Shown: positions 19,519-28,238 of the stretch, one piece after another | How the letters are laid out: the number at the start of each line of letters is the position of its first letter | Numbering within the stretch: the first letter of the stretch is position 1 | DNA from: Acidimicrobiales bacterium | GTDB lineage: Bacteria; Actinomycetota; Acidimicrobiia; Acidimicrobiales; Ilumatobacteraceae | NCBI GenBank assembly: GCA_947465505.1 | Contig: CANIBN010000005.1 | Location: forward strand, 1 to 36,153 | Direction of reading: 5' to 3' | DNA length: 36,153 nucleotides | Program-made: the position numbers and the translations under genes | The notes under the pieces: generated by a model | The model's input: the letters and a program-made list of their open reading frames with translations, nothing else | Database searches by the model: none | Told to the model about the DNA's origin: nothing

Positions 19519-20601
19519 ATGTCTCTGGGATCACGGCACCGTTCCGAGGTCCTCCACGCCGCCCTTGCGAAGGTGGCGCCCGGTACGGCCCTGCGTGAGG
19601 GGCTCGATCGCATCGTGCGAGCCAAGATGGGTGCACTGTTGGTGCTCGGTGATTTTCCCACGGTGCTGAACATCTGCTCCGGTGGATTCCTGCTCGACTC
19701 CGCCTACAGCCCCCAGCGGCTCTCCGAACTCGCGAAGATGGACGGTGCCGTCATCCTCGGCTCGGATGCCACGCGCATCGCACGCGCAAACGTGCATCTC
19801 GTGCCCGATCCCGCGACGACGACGAGCGAAACCGGCACCCGTCACCGCACTGCCGAGCGAGTGGCGCGCAGCATCACCGTGCCCGTGGTGTCGGTGAGCG
19901 AGGAAATGGGCGTCATCACCGTGTACGTCGGTGAGCACAAGCACGTGCTGCAGGAAATCGGTCGTCTGCTCGAGCGCGCAAACCAGGCACTCCAAACCCT
20001 CGAACGGTACAAGGCCCGGCTTGACGACGTCACCAGTGCGCTCGGTGCGCTCGAGGTGGAGGACGTGGTGACGCTGCGCGATGTCAGTGCGGTGGTCCAG
20101 CGCAGCGAGATGGTGCGCCGCATTTCCGACGAGATCGACATGATGATTGTCGAACTCGGTGTGGATGCTCGCCTGTTGCGACTGCAGCTCGACGAGTTGT
20201 ACAGCGGCACCGAGAACGATCTTGATCTCGTGGTGAAGGACTACGCACCCGACACCGAACCCGGAACGGTAGAGGCCATCCTCGCCAAACTGCAGGAGAT
20301 CGATGACGACGCGCTCCTCGACACCCGCAGTGTTGCCGGCATTCTCCTGCCCCTCGCACCGGATGCAGATCTCGACCAACCGCTGCAGCCCCGCGGCTAC
20401 CGCTTGCTCTCGCGCATCCCGCGCATGAGCGAGGCACTCGCCCACAACGTGGTGGAGCGCTTTGGCAACCTTGCCAAGGTGTTGCGTTCCACCACCGCCG
20501 ACCTCGCCGAGGTGCCCGGGGTGGACGAGCCCCGGGCGAGAGTGATCAAGGATGCGCTCGGCCGTCTCGCCGAGACGAGCATCCTCGAACAGTACGGCTG
20601 A
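19519..20601 (+). CDS. disA: Diadenylate cyclase / DNA integrity scanning protein DisA
   Basis: MDGAVILG and TGTRHRTAERVAR DAC motifs, C-terminal HhH domain; adjacent to radA as commonly seen. Confidence 0.96.
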   Translation: MSLGSRHRSEVLHAALAKVAPGTALREGLDRIVRAKMGALLVLGDFPTVLNICSGGFLLDSAYSPQRLSELAKMDGAVILGSDATRIARANVHLVPDPATTTSETGTRHRTAERVARSITVPVVSVSEEMGVITVYVGEHKHVLQEIGRLLERANQALQTLERYKARLDDVTSALGALEVEDVVTLRDVSAVVQRSEMVRRISDEIDMMIVELGVDARLLRLQLDELYSGTENDLDLVVKDYAPDTEPGTVEAILAKLQEIDDDALLDTRSVAGILLPLAPDADLDQPLQPRGYRLLSRIPRMSEALAHNVVERFGNLAKVLRSTTADLAEVPGVDEPRARVIKDALGRLAETSILEQYG

Positions 20602-20616
20602 GCGGCTTCCCAGCGT

Positions 20617-22065
20617 TTACGCAGTCACCGAGTCGGCGAGCAGTTCTCTCACCAGTTCGGTCAACCAGGGTGACGGCTCGGTCTGCCACGGATCTCCCAG
20701 CAGGCTGCGAACGTAGGTGTTCCACTCGTGCCTCACACCCGCGCCGTCGCCTGCGCGGGCGTGAGCTCGCAACCGAAGTGCCACGAGTTCTTCGTGACCC
20801 GGCAGTACCGACAACCCGATGCTCGTTGCCCAGAACACCTCATCGAGTCGTTCGCTACTGAGCGCACGTTCGGTCAGATCGACCGCAGTCGACACCACGA
20901 GCAGCGTAAGGCCCGACGTGGTTGCCTCTGAATCCGCCCACCCAAATCCACTGCCGATGAACGGAGCCCCGCGCACCAGTGTCAGCGCGCTGCTCAATTC
21001 GCTTGCCACGTCTGACGATGGACTACCGATGCTCGCGAAGTGCTTTGCCCGGGCGACATGCGCCTGGAACAGGTCGACGTCGCTCACCACCTCAGGGTGC
21101 AGCCCGAGGCGCTCACCGCGCGGTCGCTCCACCCACTCTGCGTCGAAGCCTGACGATGAGTGCGTAGCGAGAGTGCGACGGAGTGCAGACACCACATTGG
21201 CGAACGACGTATCGCGAACATCAGCCTCCCAAAGCGCAGTGCGCGCCGCCTCCCGCGTCGCGGAGCGTCGGTGAAGTGTCAGCCACGCCATCAACTCGAT
21301 CGCCTTGGCGCGTTCGAACACCACTGGCTGTCCGTCAGCGGCCAACACATCGACCGGACCGAGCAGCCGAACCATGAACCGCCAACGTGGCAACGAAGGA
21401 ACCACCGGTGGCGGTGCCGGCTCGAGCATTTGCTTCGCCACGTGTAACTCATCCGTACTAGCGACATCCCGGGCCTGCGGCAGTGGAGCCGGCGGCAACG
21501 AGGTCGGCGTTCTGGGAGAACGGTGTCTCGATCGCTGATGTTCGCGCCAGCGGGTGGCCCCGACCGCCGTGGTGATGCCTGCCGCAAGGAAGCCGGCCTC
21601 TGTCCAGCCGATCTGAACACCGTTCTGCTGGAGCGAGAGCGCAACCACCCCACCGGGACGCCCGTGGGCCGGAGCAGGCCCCACCGGTGTCGACGAGGGT
21701 GCTGTTCCTGTGACCACAGCGCCACCGAGCGCCAGTGCCACGAGGGTTTGGGAGGCACCGAGCAACGGGATCCGTGGCACCCGGCAACGCAGGAAGCGAC
21801 AGGTCATCGTCAGGGTGGTCGCCACCGCGATTCGTGCCCAGGTCAGCCACAGCAGCGCTCCGAGACCCGCAATGACGACCATCCGCGAGTCCGTACCGTC
21901 CACCCTCCCCCAGTTCACCGAACGCAATCCTTCGACCAGCGTCGTCGGCCCGCCCAGCAGACGGCGCAGCAGAAGTGGCCCCACGATGACAGTCATCGCA
22001 AGGGGAACGACTCCCGCAAGGCGGTAAGCAAACGCAGCAGTTCTTCGCACGATACGTACCTCCAT
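20617..22065 (-). CDS. Membrane-anchored BTAD/SARP-like regulator at the end of the Tad cluster
   Basis: N-terminal TM segments, then LLGPVDVLAADGQPVVFERAKAIELMAWLTLHRR...ALW winged-helix and BTAD TPR region. Confidence 0.75.
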   Translation of the reverse strand: MEVRIVRRTAAFAYRLAGVVPLAMTVIVGPLLLRRLLGGPTTLVEGLRSVNWGRVDGTDSRMVVIAGLGALLWLTWARIAVATTLTMTCRFLRCRVPRIPLLGASQTLVALALGGAVVTGTAPSSTPVGPAPAHGRPGGVVALSLQQNGVQIGWTEAGFLAAGITTAVGATRWREHQRSRHRSPRTPTSLPPAPLPQARDVASTDELHVAKQMLEPAPPPVVPSLPRWRFMVRLLGPVDVLAADGQPVVFERAKAIELMAWLTLHRRSATREAARTALWEADVRDTSFANVVSALRRTLATHSSSGFDAEWVERPRGERLGLHPEVVSDVDLFQAHVARAKHFASIGSPSSDVASELSSALTLVRGAPFIGSGFGWADSEATTSGLTLLVVSTAVDLTERALSSERLDEVFWATSIGLSVLPGHEELVALRLRAHARAGDGAGVRHEWNTYVRSLLGDPWQTEPSPWLTELVRELLADSVTA

Positions 22066-22071
22066 GTTTGT

Positions 22072-22479
22072 TCAGTGATCCACCGGAGTCGCCGTGCGCG
22101 TCACACGAACCGTTCGGGAGCCCACGCCTATGGCTCCCAGCAGCAATGGTGCGACTCCGATCGAAACGGTCACCGTGACGGTGTGCTCTGTGGCGACCAC
22201 GCTTCCGACAGCACCGGCCGCCTCAAGATAGGAGTAGGCCCGGCGCTCGGCTGCGGGAATGTCCAACACGATCAAGCCCTCGCGCAGGCGGTGTACCTCC
22301 TGCACCCCATCCCTTGCTGCCGCAAGGGCGAGTCCTGCGGCCTTGGAGCGAGCACCAACCAGTCGGCCGCCATCGAGGACCAGACCGGCGCAGGCAACGA
22401 ACACCACGATGAGGCACACGACCATTGCACTGATCGATCCGACGTCGTCTGCATCGCTGATTGGACGTTTGAACATCAC
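22072..22479 (-). CDS. TadE/TadG-like (Rv3654c-like) protein
   Basis: DDVGSISAMVVCLIVVFVACAGLVLDGGRLVGARSKAAGLALAAAR; position in Tad cluster. Confidence 0.65.
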   Translation of the reverse strand: MMFKRPISDADDVGSISAMVVCLIVVFVACAGLVLDGGRLVGARSKAAGLALAAARDGVQEVHRLREGLIVLDIPAAERRAYSYLEAAGAVGSVVATEHTVTVTVSIGVAPLLLGAIGVGSRTVRVTRTATPVDH

Positions 22480-22871
22480 GTTGCCCGGTACCGATCAATC
22501 GGTGACACCGCGACGGCGCTGACGCTGCGGGCGTCGAACGGCCAGAGGCCCCGTGACTCGGTAGTGCAGCGAACGGTGACCGCTACGCGATCCTCCAGGA
22601 CCTCGACGCTGGCCTCGGCAGCAGCACATACCACGCCGTTGTTTTGCAGCGCACCGAGCGCCGTGGCGCGCCCAACCTCCGCCATGCGGGGACGACGCAC
22701 CATCGACGCCGCACGGGCCCCGCTCTCGGCCGCCAGATCAATCTGACTCCGTGCCTGGCCCAGTCGACCACACCAGAACACGAACACTGCGCACAGACAC
22801 ACCACCGGCGTGAGGATGACCAGTTCGGCGGCGGCGTTGCCGCCGTCGCTGTCGCGAGGAGCGCGTTTCAA
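22476..22871 (-). CDS. TadE-like pseudopilin
   Basis: SDGGNAAAELVILTPVVCLCAVFVFWCGRLGQARSQIDLAAESGARAASM; TTG start overlapping the upstream TGA. Confidence 0.7.
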   Translation of the reverse strand: MKRAPRDSDGGNAAAELVILTPVVCLCAVFVFWCGRLGQARSQIDLAAESGARAASMVRRPRMAEVGRATALGALQNNGVVCAAAEASVEVLEDRVAVTVRCTTESRGLWPFDARSVSAVAVSPIDRYRAT

Positions 22872-23260
22872 CGCTCGTCCTCGGGCACGAAGCGCTCCTT
22901 GGGAGTCTCGGCGTGGCGGGTAACGGTGCCGGGGAAGAAGGGCACAACTCGGTCGACGCGAACGCTCACGACCGCCCGCACAAGGTCTCCGTCTGAGACC
23001 GAGGCCGAGACGAGGACCGACCCCGAGTCCCGGACCACGATCTGCGCCTCTCGTTGTCCGGATGAGGCATCGGCACCACGCCGCGATGCAACGGTGACCG
23101 CCCGAGCACCGGCATGTTGGGCAATGTTCGCTGCGTGGAAGTAGACCGCCGCCTGAATGCCGAGCATCACGAGGAAGAGCGCGACCGGGACAAGGATGAC
23201 GTATCCCACGACAGCCTCGCCACGGTCCACTCCCGTGGCCGGTGACCGCATCGTGCTCAC
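22868..23260 (-). CDS. TadE-like pseudopilin
   Basis: DRGEAVVGYVILVPVALFLVMLGIQAAVYFHAANIAQHAGARAVTVA. Confidence 0.72.
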   Translation of the reverse strand: MSTMRSPATGVDRGEAVVGYVILVPVALFLVMLGIQAAVYFHAANIAQHAGARAVTVASRRGADASSGQREAQIVVRDSGSVLVSASVSDGDLVRAVVSVRVDRVVPFFPGTVTRHAETPKERFVPEDER

Positions 23261-23448
23261 AACTCGATGGAGTTCGCCTTGGCGGTGACCTTCGCCCTGA
23301 TGATTCCTCCCACGGCGATGGCGGCCAGCACCAGGAGCGCCGCGAGCGCAACGGTGGTTGCGGAGATCTCACCCCGGTCTCGATCGTGATCATGCGATGC
23401 ACGCAGGCGTGTCCAGTAGTACGTCCAGATCTGCTCGATGTCGGACAT
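23257..23448 (-). CDS. Small Flp-pilin-like single-TM protein (63 aa)
   Basis: DRGEISATTVALAALLVLAAIAVGGIIRAKVTAKANSIEL between tadC and tadE. Confidence 0.6.
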   Translation of the reverse strand: MSDIEQIWTYYWTRLRASHDHDRDRGEISATTVALAALLVLAAIAVGGIIRAKVTAKANSIEL

Positions 23449-23501
23449 GTGGTTTCTGCTTTCTGTTGTGGTTGTTGAGATGGAGGAACGGTGCCCGTCT
23501 G

Positions 23502-24368
23502 TCAGGACGAGCCGAGGATGATCTGTGCTGCCGGATACCCGAGAAGGAAGAGAAACCCGACGAAGAGAAGCACCGTGGGTAGCCCCATTCGTTCACTCGA
23601 CGACTGCGCCTGCTCCTCGATGCCCGCAAGGACGTGGCCGCGGAGCGACTGTGCACGCGTGGCAAGCGACTGGGCGATGCGCGCACCCTGTTGGCCGGCC
23701 AGCTGTACCGAGGCACTGAGCTCTACGAGTTCCTGGAGACCAACGCGACGGCCGAACTCGGAGCAGCACGACCACACCGATTGACGCGTGGTGCGCGCTC
23801 TGGTCAGCATCGCCCGCAGTTGTTCGAAGGTCCACCCATCACCGGATTCCGCCGCTGCGTGAAGCGCCGTCTCGAGACCAGCACCTCCGGCGAGCAGGAT
23901 GTTCACGAGATCGAGAAATGCCGACAGCGCTGCGACCGCATCGACGCGTCGATGTTTCGCTGCGGTACGCAGCCGACGGTCCGGCAAGAGATATCCGACG
24001 GCAATCCCGACTACCGCGAGGACGGCCACCAACCCAGAGGAAGTGTCGCTGTCGAGCGACCAGAGCACACCCAGCGTGAGGCCGGTTGTACACCCAATGA
24101 ACGAACCGGTGATCTTCCGTGTCGCATGAGCAACTGGCTCGCGTCCCATCACGGCGAGGTCGACCAGTCGCTCGGCGGGGATACGGCCTGCAACCCGGTT
24201 GGCGAGTTCGGTCCATGGCCTGTGGCTGCCTGACTGACCGATGATCGATCCAGTACGGCCGAGGCGACCCAACGCGCTGGCCAGTTCTGTCCGGCGCGTG
24301 GAACGCACGATGACGAGTCCGCCGAGACCGGCGAGCGCACCGAGGAGAATCGGGATGAGGAGTGTCAC
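23502..24368 (-). CDS. tadC: Type II/IV secretion system F-domain protein, TadC-like
   Basis: TM-rich, LVNILLAGGAGLETALHAAAE...SASVQLAGQQGARIAQSLATRAQSLR T2SSF-like; GTG start inferred at 24368. Confidence 0.8.
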   Translation of the reverse strand: MTLLIPILLGALAGLGGLVIVRSTRRTELASALGRLGRTGSIIGQSGSHRPWTELANRVAGRIPAERLVDLAVMGREPVAHATRKITGSFIGCTTGLTLGVLWSLDSDTSSGLVAVLAVVGIAVGYLLPDRRLRTAAKHRRVDAVAALSAFLDLVNILLAGGAGLETALHAAAESGDGWTFEQLRAMLTRARTTRQSVWSCCSEFGRRVGLQELVELSASVQLAGQQGARIAQSLATRAQSLRGHVLAGIEEQAQSSSERMGLPTVLLFVGFLFLLGYPAAQIILGSS

Positions 24369-25234
24369 GGCGTTGATCCGTCCGTGACCGGCCGCGCAAG
24401 GAAACGTTGCGGCATTCGGATTCGCCCCATGCGCTCCATCCCGAGGAACGACGCAGCGAACACTGCGAGTACGGCGAACAGCGCGGCCTGTCCAGAGGCG
24501 CTGTTGTAGGGATCGAGGTAGTGACGATCGAGCAACATCACGGCGCCGACCATGGCAGGAATCACGCCAGCGATGATCCGCACGGAGGTGCGGGTTCTTG
24601 CTCTCCCCACCCACACCCGGGTGCGCATCCGAGCCTCCTCACGTGCGGTTGCCGCTAACTGTCCGAGGAGACCCGAGAGGTCCCGCGCTTCGTGCTGTGC
24701 GGCAACGAGCAGGGCGGCCACGACGAAATCGCCAACCGGATGGTCGATGTCGACCGCAAAGCGTCGGAGCGCATCAGCCGTGCGTTGGTACTCCAGCCGA
24801 GCGGCAAGCAGTTCGACAGCGGATGCAATCTCCGGCGGCGCCAGTGCCGACGTGGCGACCAGAGCACTCTGCAACCCACTTGCGGCGCCGAGCGTGTCCC
24901 GCAATTGTTCGGTCCAGGTTGCGAGGGCCTCCACCTTGGCAATCTCCCGCTTCGTCCTCCTGCTCACGGCTTGCGCGCTCGGGAGCCACGCACCGAGCAG
25001 CGCACTAGCGAGCGCCACCACCGGCCAACGCGTGACCAGAAGCATGGTGGCCCCGGCCGTCGCAGCGAGTGCTGACCGCAACAACAGGCGGTCCACCCGA
25101 AGGCCAAGTCTGCTCACCGCCGTACCGACCAGGATTCGTCGACCAGTAAGGCCTGCTCGGGACACGAGCAGCCCGAGACCCGCCAGTGCTCCGAGCAGGG
25201 CGACAACCAGGAGGTTCCCGATGGAACGACTCAT
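24365..25234 (-). CDS. tadB: Type II/IV secretion system F-domain protein, TadB-like
   Basis: LATWTEQLRDTLGAASGLQSALVATSALAPPEI and C-terminal TMs; between tadC and cpaF. Confidence 0.8.
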   Translation of the reverse strand: MSRSIGNLLVVALLGALAGLGLLVSRAGLTGRRILVGTAVSRLGLRVDRLLLRSALAATAGATMLLVTRWPVVALASALLGAWLPSAQAVSRRTKREIAKVEALATWTEQLRDTLGAASGLQSALVATSALAPPEIASAVELLAARLEYQRTADALRRFAVDIDHPVGDFVVAALLVAAQHEARDLSGLLGQLAATAREEARMRTRVWVGRARTRTSVRIIAGVIPAMVGAVMLLDRHYLDPYNSASGQAALFAVLAVFAASFLGMERMGRIRMPQRFLARPVTDGSTP

Positions 25235-25237
25235 CGC

Positions 25238-26617
25238 TCACCACCAGCCGCGCGGACGGTCGAGCAGAGCGAGATCGAAGCCGGCGGACTCGAGCGAGTC
25301 GATGGTTGCGTCGGTCATCGGGTAGCCCGGCTCGGCTCGCCCGTCTATGCCTGGGCAAAAGATCTCGTTCGACGTGATGATGGGACCATCAGCGTCGACG
25401 ACCTCACGAATGCTCGTGACCCGACGGGAGCCATTGATGAGGTCGAGGTGCACGACGAAGTGAACTGCGTTGGCGATGAGCAGGTTCACCGTCTGGACAG
25501 GCAACCCGGTCTCGGCCATCGAAACGTATGCAGCAAGCTTCGGGAACACCGAACGGGTGGAGTCTGCGTGCATGGTGCACATCGAGCCGTTGTTGCCCTG
25601 TGACATCGCCAGGAGCATCGGGAACGCCTCGGCCCCGCGAACCTCTCCGAGCACGACACGGTCGGGGTCCATTCGCAGCGCCATGCGGGTGAGGTCCGCC
25701 ATGCTTACCTCGCCCCGGCCCTCGGTGTTCTCGGGCCGTGCCTGCAGTGCGTCGAGGTCTGGATGCTGATCGGGGAATCGCTCGAGTCCGAGCTCGAAGG
25801 CATCCTCGATCGTGACAATGCGCTCCGAGGGCGGGACCTCGTTGAGCAACGCACGCATCAAGGTGGTCTTTCCCGAACCGGTCCCGCCAGCAATCACGAT
25901 GTTCCGGCGTGCCCGCACTGCAGCCGAGAGAAAGCCCTCGAGTGCGAGGTCGATCATTCCGCGCTCGCGCAACTGCGCGAGATGGGAGAGCTCGAATCGA
26001 TGACGTCGAATGACCACCGAGGGTCGATGCGACACCGACATCACCGCAAAGAGCCGGGAGCCATCAGGGAGTTGGAGGTTCAGCTCGGGGTTTGCCGCGT
26101 CGAATCGCCGCTCGTCGGTGCCCAGCCGAACCGCTGCGAGACGGACGAGTTCGATGAGCTCGTCGTCGCTGTCGGCAACCGGCGCGACGCGGCGACGAGA
26201 GCCGTCTCGCAGCTTGAGCCACACGGCCTCGCTGCCCCGGATGTGGATGTCGCTGATGTCGTCGTCCTCGAGCAACGGCTGGATACGACCGAGACCAATC
26301 ACCGCAGCACGCACTGCGTCCGCGAGACGTCGTTCCTCGTCGAGCCCGAGAAGTGAGCGACCCGCACCGAGCCGCTCACCTGCAACGCGATCGAGCTCGA
26401 CCACGATGAGTTCCTCGACGAGCCGCTGCTCCTCGATGGGCAGCAGCGTGCGCCTTGTGTCCGTGGAACGCTTCACCTGTTCCTCGACCAGTCGCTCGGC
26501 GATACGTCGGGCGATGTCGCTTGCCTCTGCAGGTGGTGCGCCGTCGACATTGCTCAGCGCACCAAGATCGGGCGGCAGCAGCAGTGTGCCGCCCGCTGCG
26601 TTGTGGTCGTTACTCAT
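25238..26617 (-). CDS. cpaF: Tad/CpaF-family secretion ATPase
   Basis: IVIAGGTGSGKTTLMRALLNEVPPSERIVTIEDAFEL, MRMDPDRVVLGEVRGAEAF, QGNNGSMCTMHADS. Confidence 0.92.
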   Translation of the reverse strand: MSNDHNAAGGTLLLPPDLGALSNVDGAPPAEASDIARRIAERLVEEQVKRSTDTRRTLLPIEEQRLVEELIVVELDRVAGERLGAGRSLLGLDEERRLADAVRAAVIGLGRIQPLLEDDDISDIHIRGSEAVWLKLRDGSRRRVAPVADSDDELIELVRLAAVRLGTDERRFDAANPELNLQLPDGSRLFAVMSVSHRPSVVIRRHRFELSHLAQLRERGMIDLALEGFLSAAVRARRNIVIAGGTGSGKTTLMRALLNEVPPSERIVTIEDAFELGLERFPDQHPDLDALQARPENTEGRGEVSMADLTRMALRMDPDRVVLGEVRGAEAFPMLLAMSQGNNGSMCTMHADSTRSVFPKLAAYVSMAETGLPVQTVNLLIANAVHFVVHLDLINGSRRVTSIREVVDADGPIITSNEIFCPGIDGRAEPGYPMTDATIDSLESAGFDLALLDRPRGWW

Positions 26618-26690
26618 GACTCGTCCCCTCCTGATGTTGTTTCTGCCCCTACTGGGGTGCACGAGATCGTCGTTGCGGAAACCGGGGTGC

Positions 26691-27416
26691 TCAATGGGTC
26701 GACGGACCCATTTCCTCGCCGGGTGTCACGCCGAGTGAGGTGGCCAGAGTTGCCACCTGCTGCATCCAGCGTCGCCGCTGGCGGCCACCGGAGCCTCCCT
26801 TGCCGGCCTGACCGAGTTGGCGCACGAGAGGGAGCGTGGTGAGCACCCGCAGTGCTGTTGCCTCGGTGACCTGGGAGGCCTCATACGGTCGTTCACCGAC
26901 GAGCACCACCTGCACTCGCTCGCGCAGTTCGCTGCTCGAGGCCAACGAGACCAAGCGCACGACGTCCTCGAGGATCGGTCTGGCCACCACGATCACGGTT
27001 GGTGCTGCGTCGAGGAACGGGCGAGCGGGAGAATCGGGACGCCATCGGCCCACATCGGTGATCACGCTGAAGTCGGCAGCAACAAAGGTTTGTGCAAGGG
27101 ACTCTGCGCTCGCGCGCAATGCGGAGGCCGTCTGATCGGCCGACGGATGGGCAACTACCACCGGCAGGCGGTCACCCAAACGCTGCGCATACTTCGCGAG
27201 CTCACCCACCTCCACAGTCCGCCGCGCGGCAGCAGCCAGTTCGGTGAGGCTCGGTGTCAGTGGCAGGTCGTAGCGAGCCGCAAGCACGCCACCGTCGGGA
27301 TCGGCCTCAACGAGCAGTGCCGCCCGGCCGCTCCGGTTCATTTCGTTGCCCAAGGCCGCTGCCAGCGTGCTCACTCCCGGCGAGCCGTGCAATGAAGCGA
27401 CTGCAAGGAGTGTCAT
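26691..27416 (-). CDS. ParA/MinD-fold CpaE-like protein with degenerate P-loop
   Basis: MTLLAVASLHGSPGVSTLAAALGNEMNRSGRAALLVEADPDGGVLAARYDL. Confidence 0.75.
   Translation of the reverse strand: MTLLAVASLHGSPGVSTLAAALGNEMNRSGRAALLVEADPDGGVLAARYDLPLTPSLTELAAAARRTVEVGELAKYAQRLGDRLPVVVAHPSADQTASALRASAESLAQTFVAADFSVITDVGRWRPDSPARPFLDAAPTVIVVARPILEDVVRLVSLASSSELRERVQVVLVGERPYEASQVTEATALRVLTTLPLVRQLGQAGKGGSGGRQRRRWMQQVATLATSLGVTPGEEMGPSTH
26693..26713. promoter_or_regulatory. Operator-like inverted repeat, copy 2
   Basis: AATGGGTC-GACG-GACCCATTT, 76-96 bp upstream of the cpaF start; 24-nt window 20/24 identical to copy 1. Confidence 0.5.
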
Positions 27417-27417
27417 C

Positions 27418-28098
27418 TCAGCCCGCGATCGCCGATGACGGACTGGCGGGGAGGCGTGCGAGGCGAACGTGATCTGCAGCAGCAATCGCTGCGACATCGA
27501 CCTGCTGCACGGTGAGCGTCACACTCACCCTCGTGGTGCCGACGTTCGCCGCTGCATGTACTGCGCTCACCACAGCCGTTCGACTGGGCAACAATGCGAC
27601 TGTCTCGGTCCCCGAGACACCGGGTTGCGCCACGAGCACCACACTGACGCGGTCACCGGTGGCAAGATCCACGGGGAGTTCACCCGGGTCGATCGACAGA
27701 CCGACCTCGGCCTCGTCGGCCCGCAACGAATCAACCGGCCGCAGCATGGCGTCCTGGAGCGGTGCTCCGGCGGGCACGTCTCCGGCGAGCACCCTGCCGC
27801 GCAGGTCCGCCGTATCGGTGATTCCCGCCAGGCGGTCACCCGACACCGTTGCCCAACGGATCCCGGAGGCGTCGAGCACCTCACCACGGTGTAGCGACCG
27901 TGCGGCCACCACGATGCGTTCGCTCGGGGCGCGCGTAGCCCAGAGCACCGAGCCGAGTGCACCTGCGGCAACGAGGCCGATGCCGAGGGCGAGTTCGGGA
28001 ACCCGCAGCCGGGACGGCACAGGAGGGAGGAGGTTCTGCGACTTGTTTCGGCGATACGCCATCCGTTGGGATGCAGTGCTGGTGAGGGGATCGGCCAT
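27418..28098 (-). CDS. SAF-domain CpaB/RcpC-like protein
   Basis: N-terminal TM; VVAARSLHRGEVLDASGIRWATVSGDRLAGITDTADLRGRVLAGDVPAGAPLQDAML. Confidence 0.78.
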   Translation of the reverse strand: MADPLTSTASQRMAYRRNKSQNLLPPVPSRLRVPELALGIGLVAAGALGSVLWATRAPSERIVVAARSLHRGEVLDASGIRWATVSGDRLAGITDTADLRGRVLAGDVPAGAPLQDAMLRPVDSLRADEAEVGLSIDPGELPVDLATGDRVSVVLVAQPGVSGTETVALLPSRTAVVSAVHAAANVGTTRVSVTLTVQQVDVAAIAAADHVRLARLPASPSSAIAG

Positions 28099-28152
28099 CT
28101 GGGCTCCTCGTTCGTCGGTAGAACGATCGTTGCCGTGACATGCCGTTGCGCC

Positions 28153-28173
28153 AATGGGTCGGGAGACCCAATT
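28153..28173. promoter_or_regulatory. Operator-like inverted repeat, copy 1
   Basis: AATGGGTC-GGGA-GACCCAATT, 55-75 bp upstream of the SAF gene start. Confidence 0.55.
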
Positions 28174-28238
28174 CCACACGCGTGCACACACTGGGTGCTC
28201 GGACGGGAACGCTGTGTGCGCCCGTAGCCTTGGTGCCC

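Noticed and set aside
20602-20616. Terminator between convergent disA and the BTAD gene
   Set aside because: Only 15 bp lie between the stop codons and no convincing stem-loop is visible.
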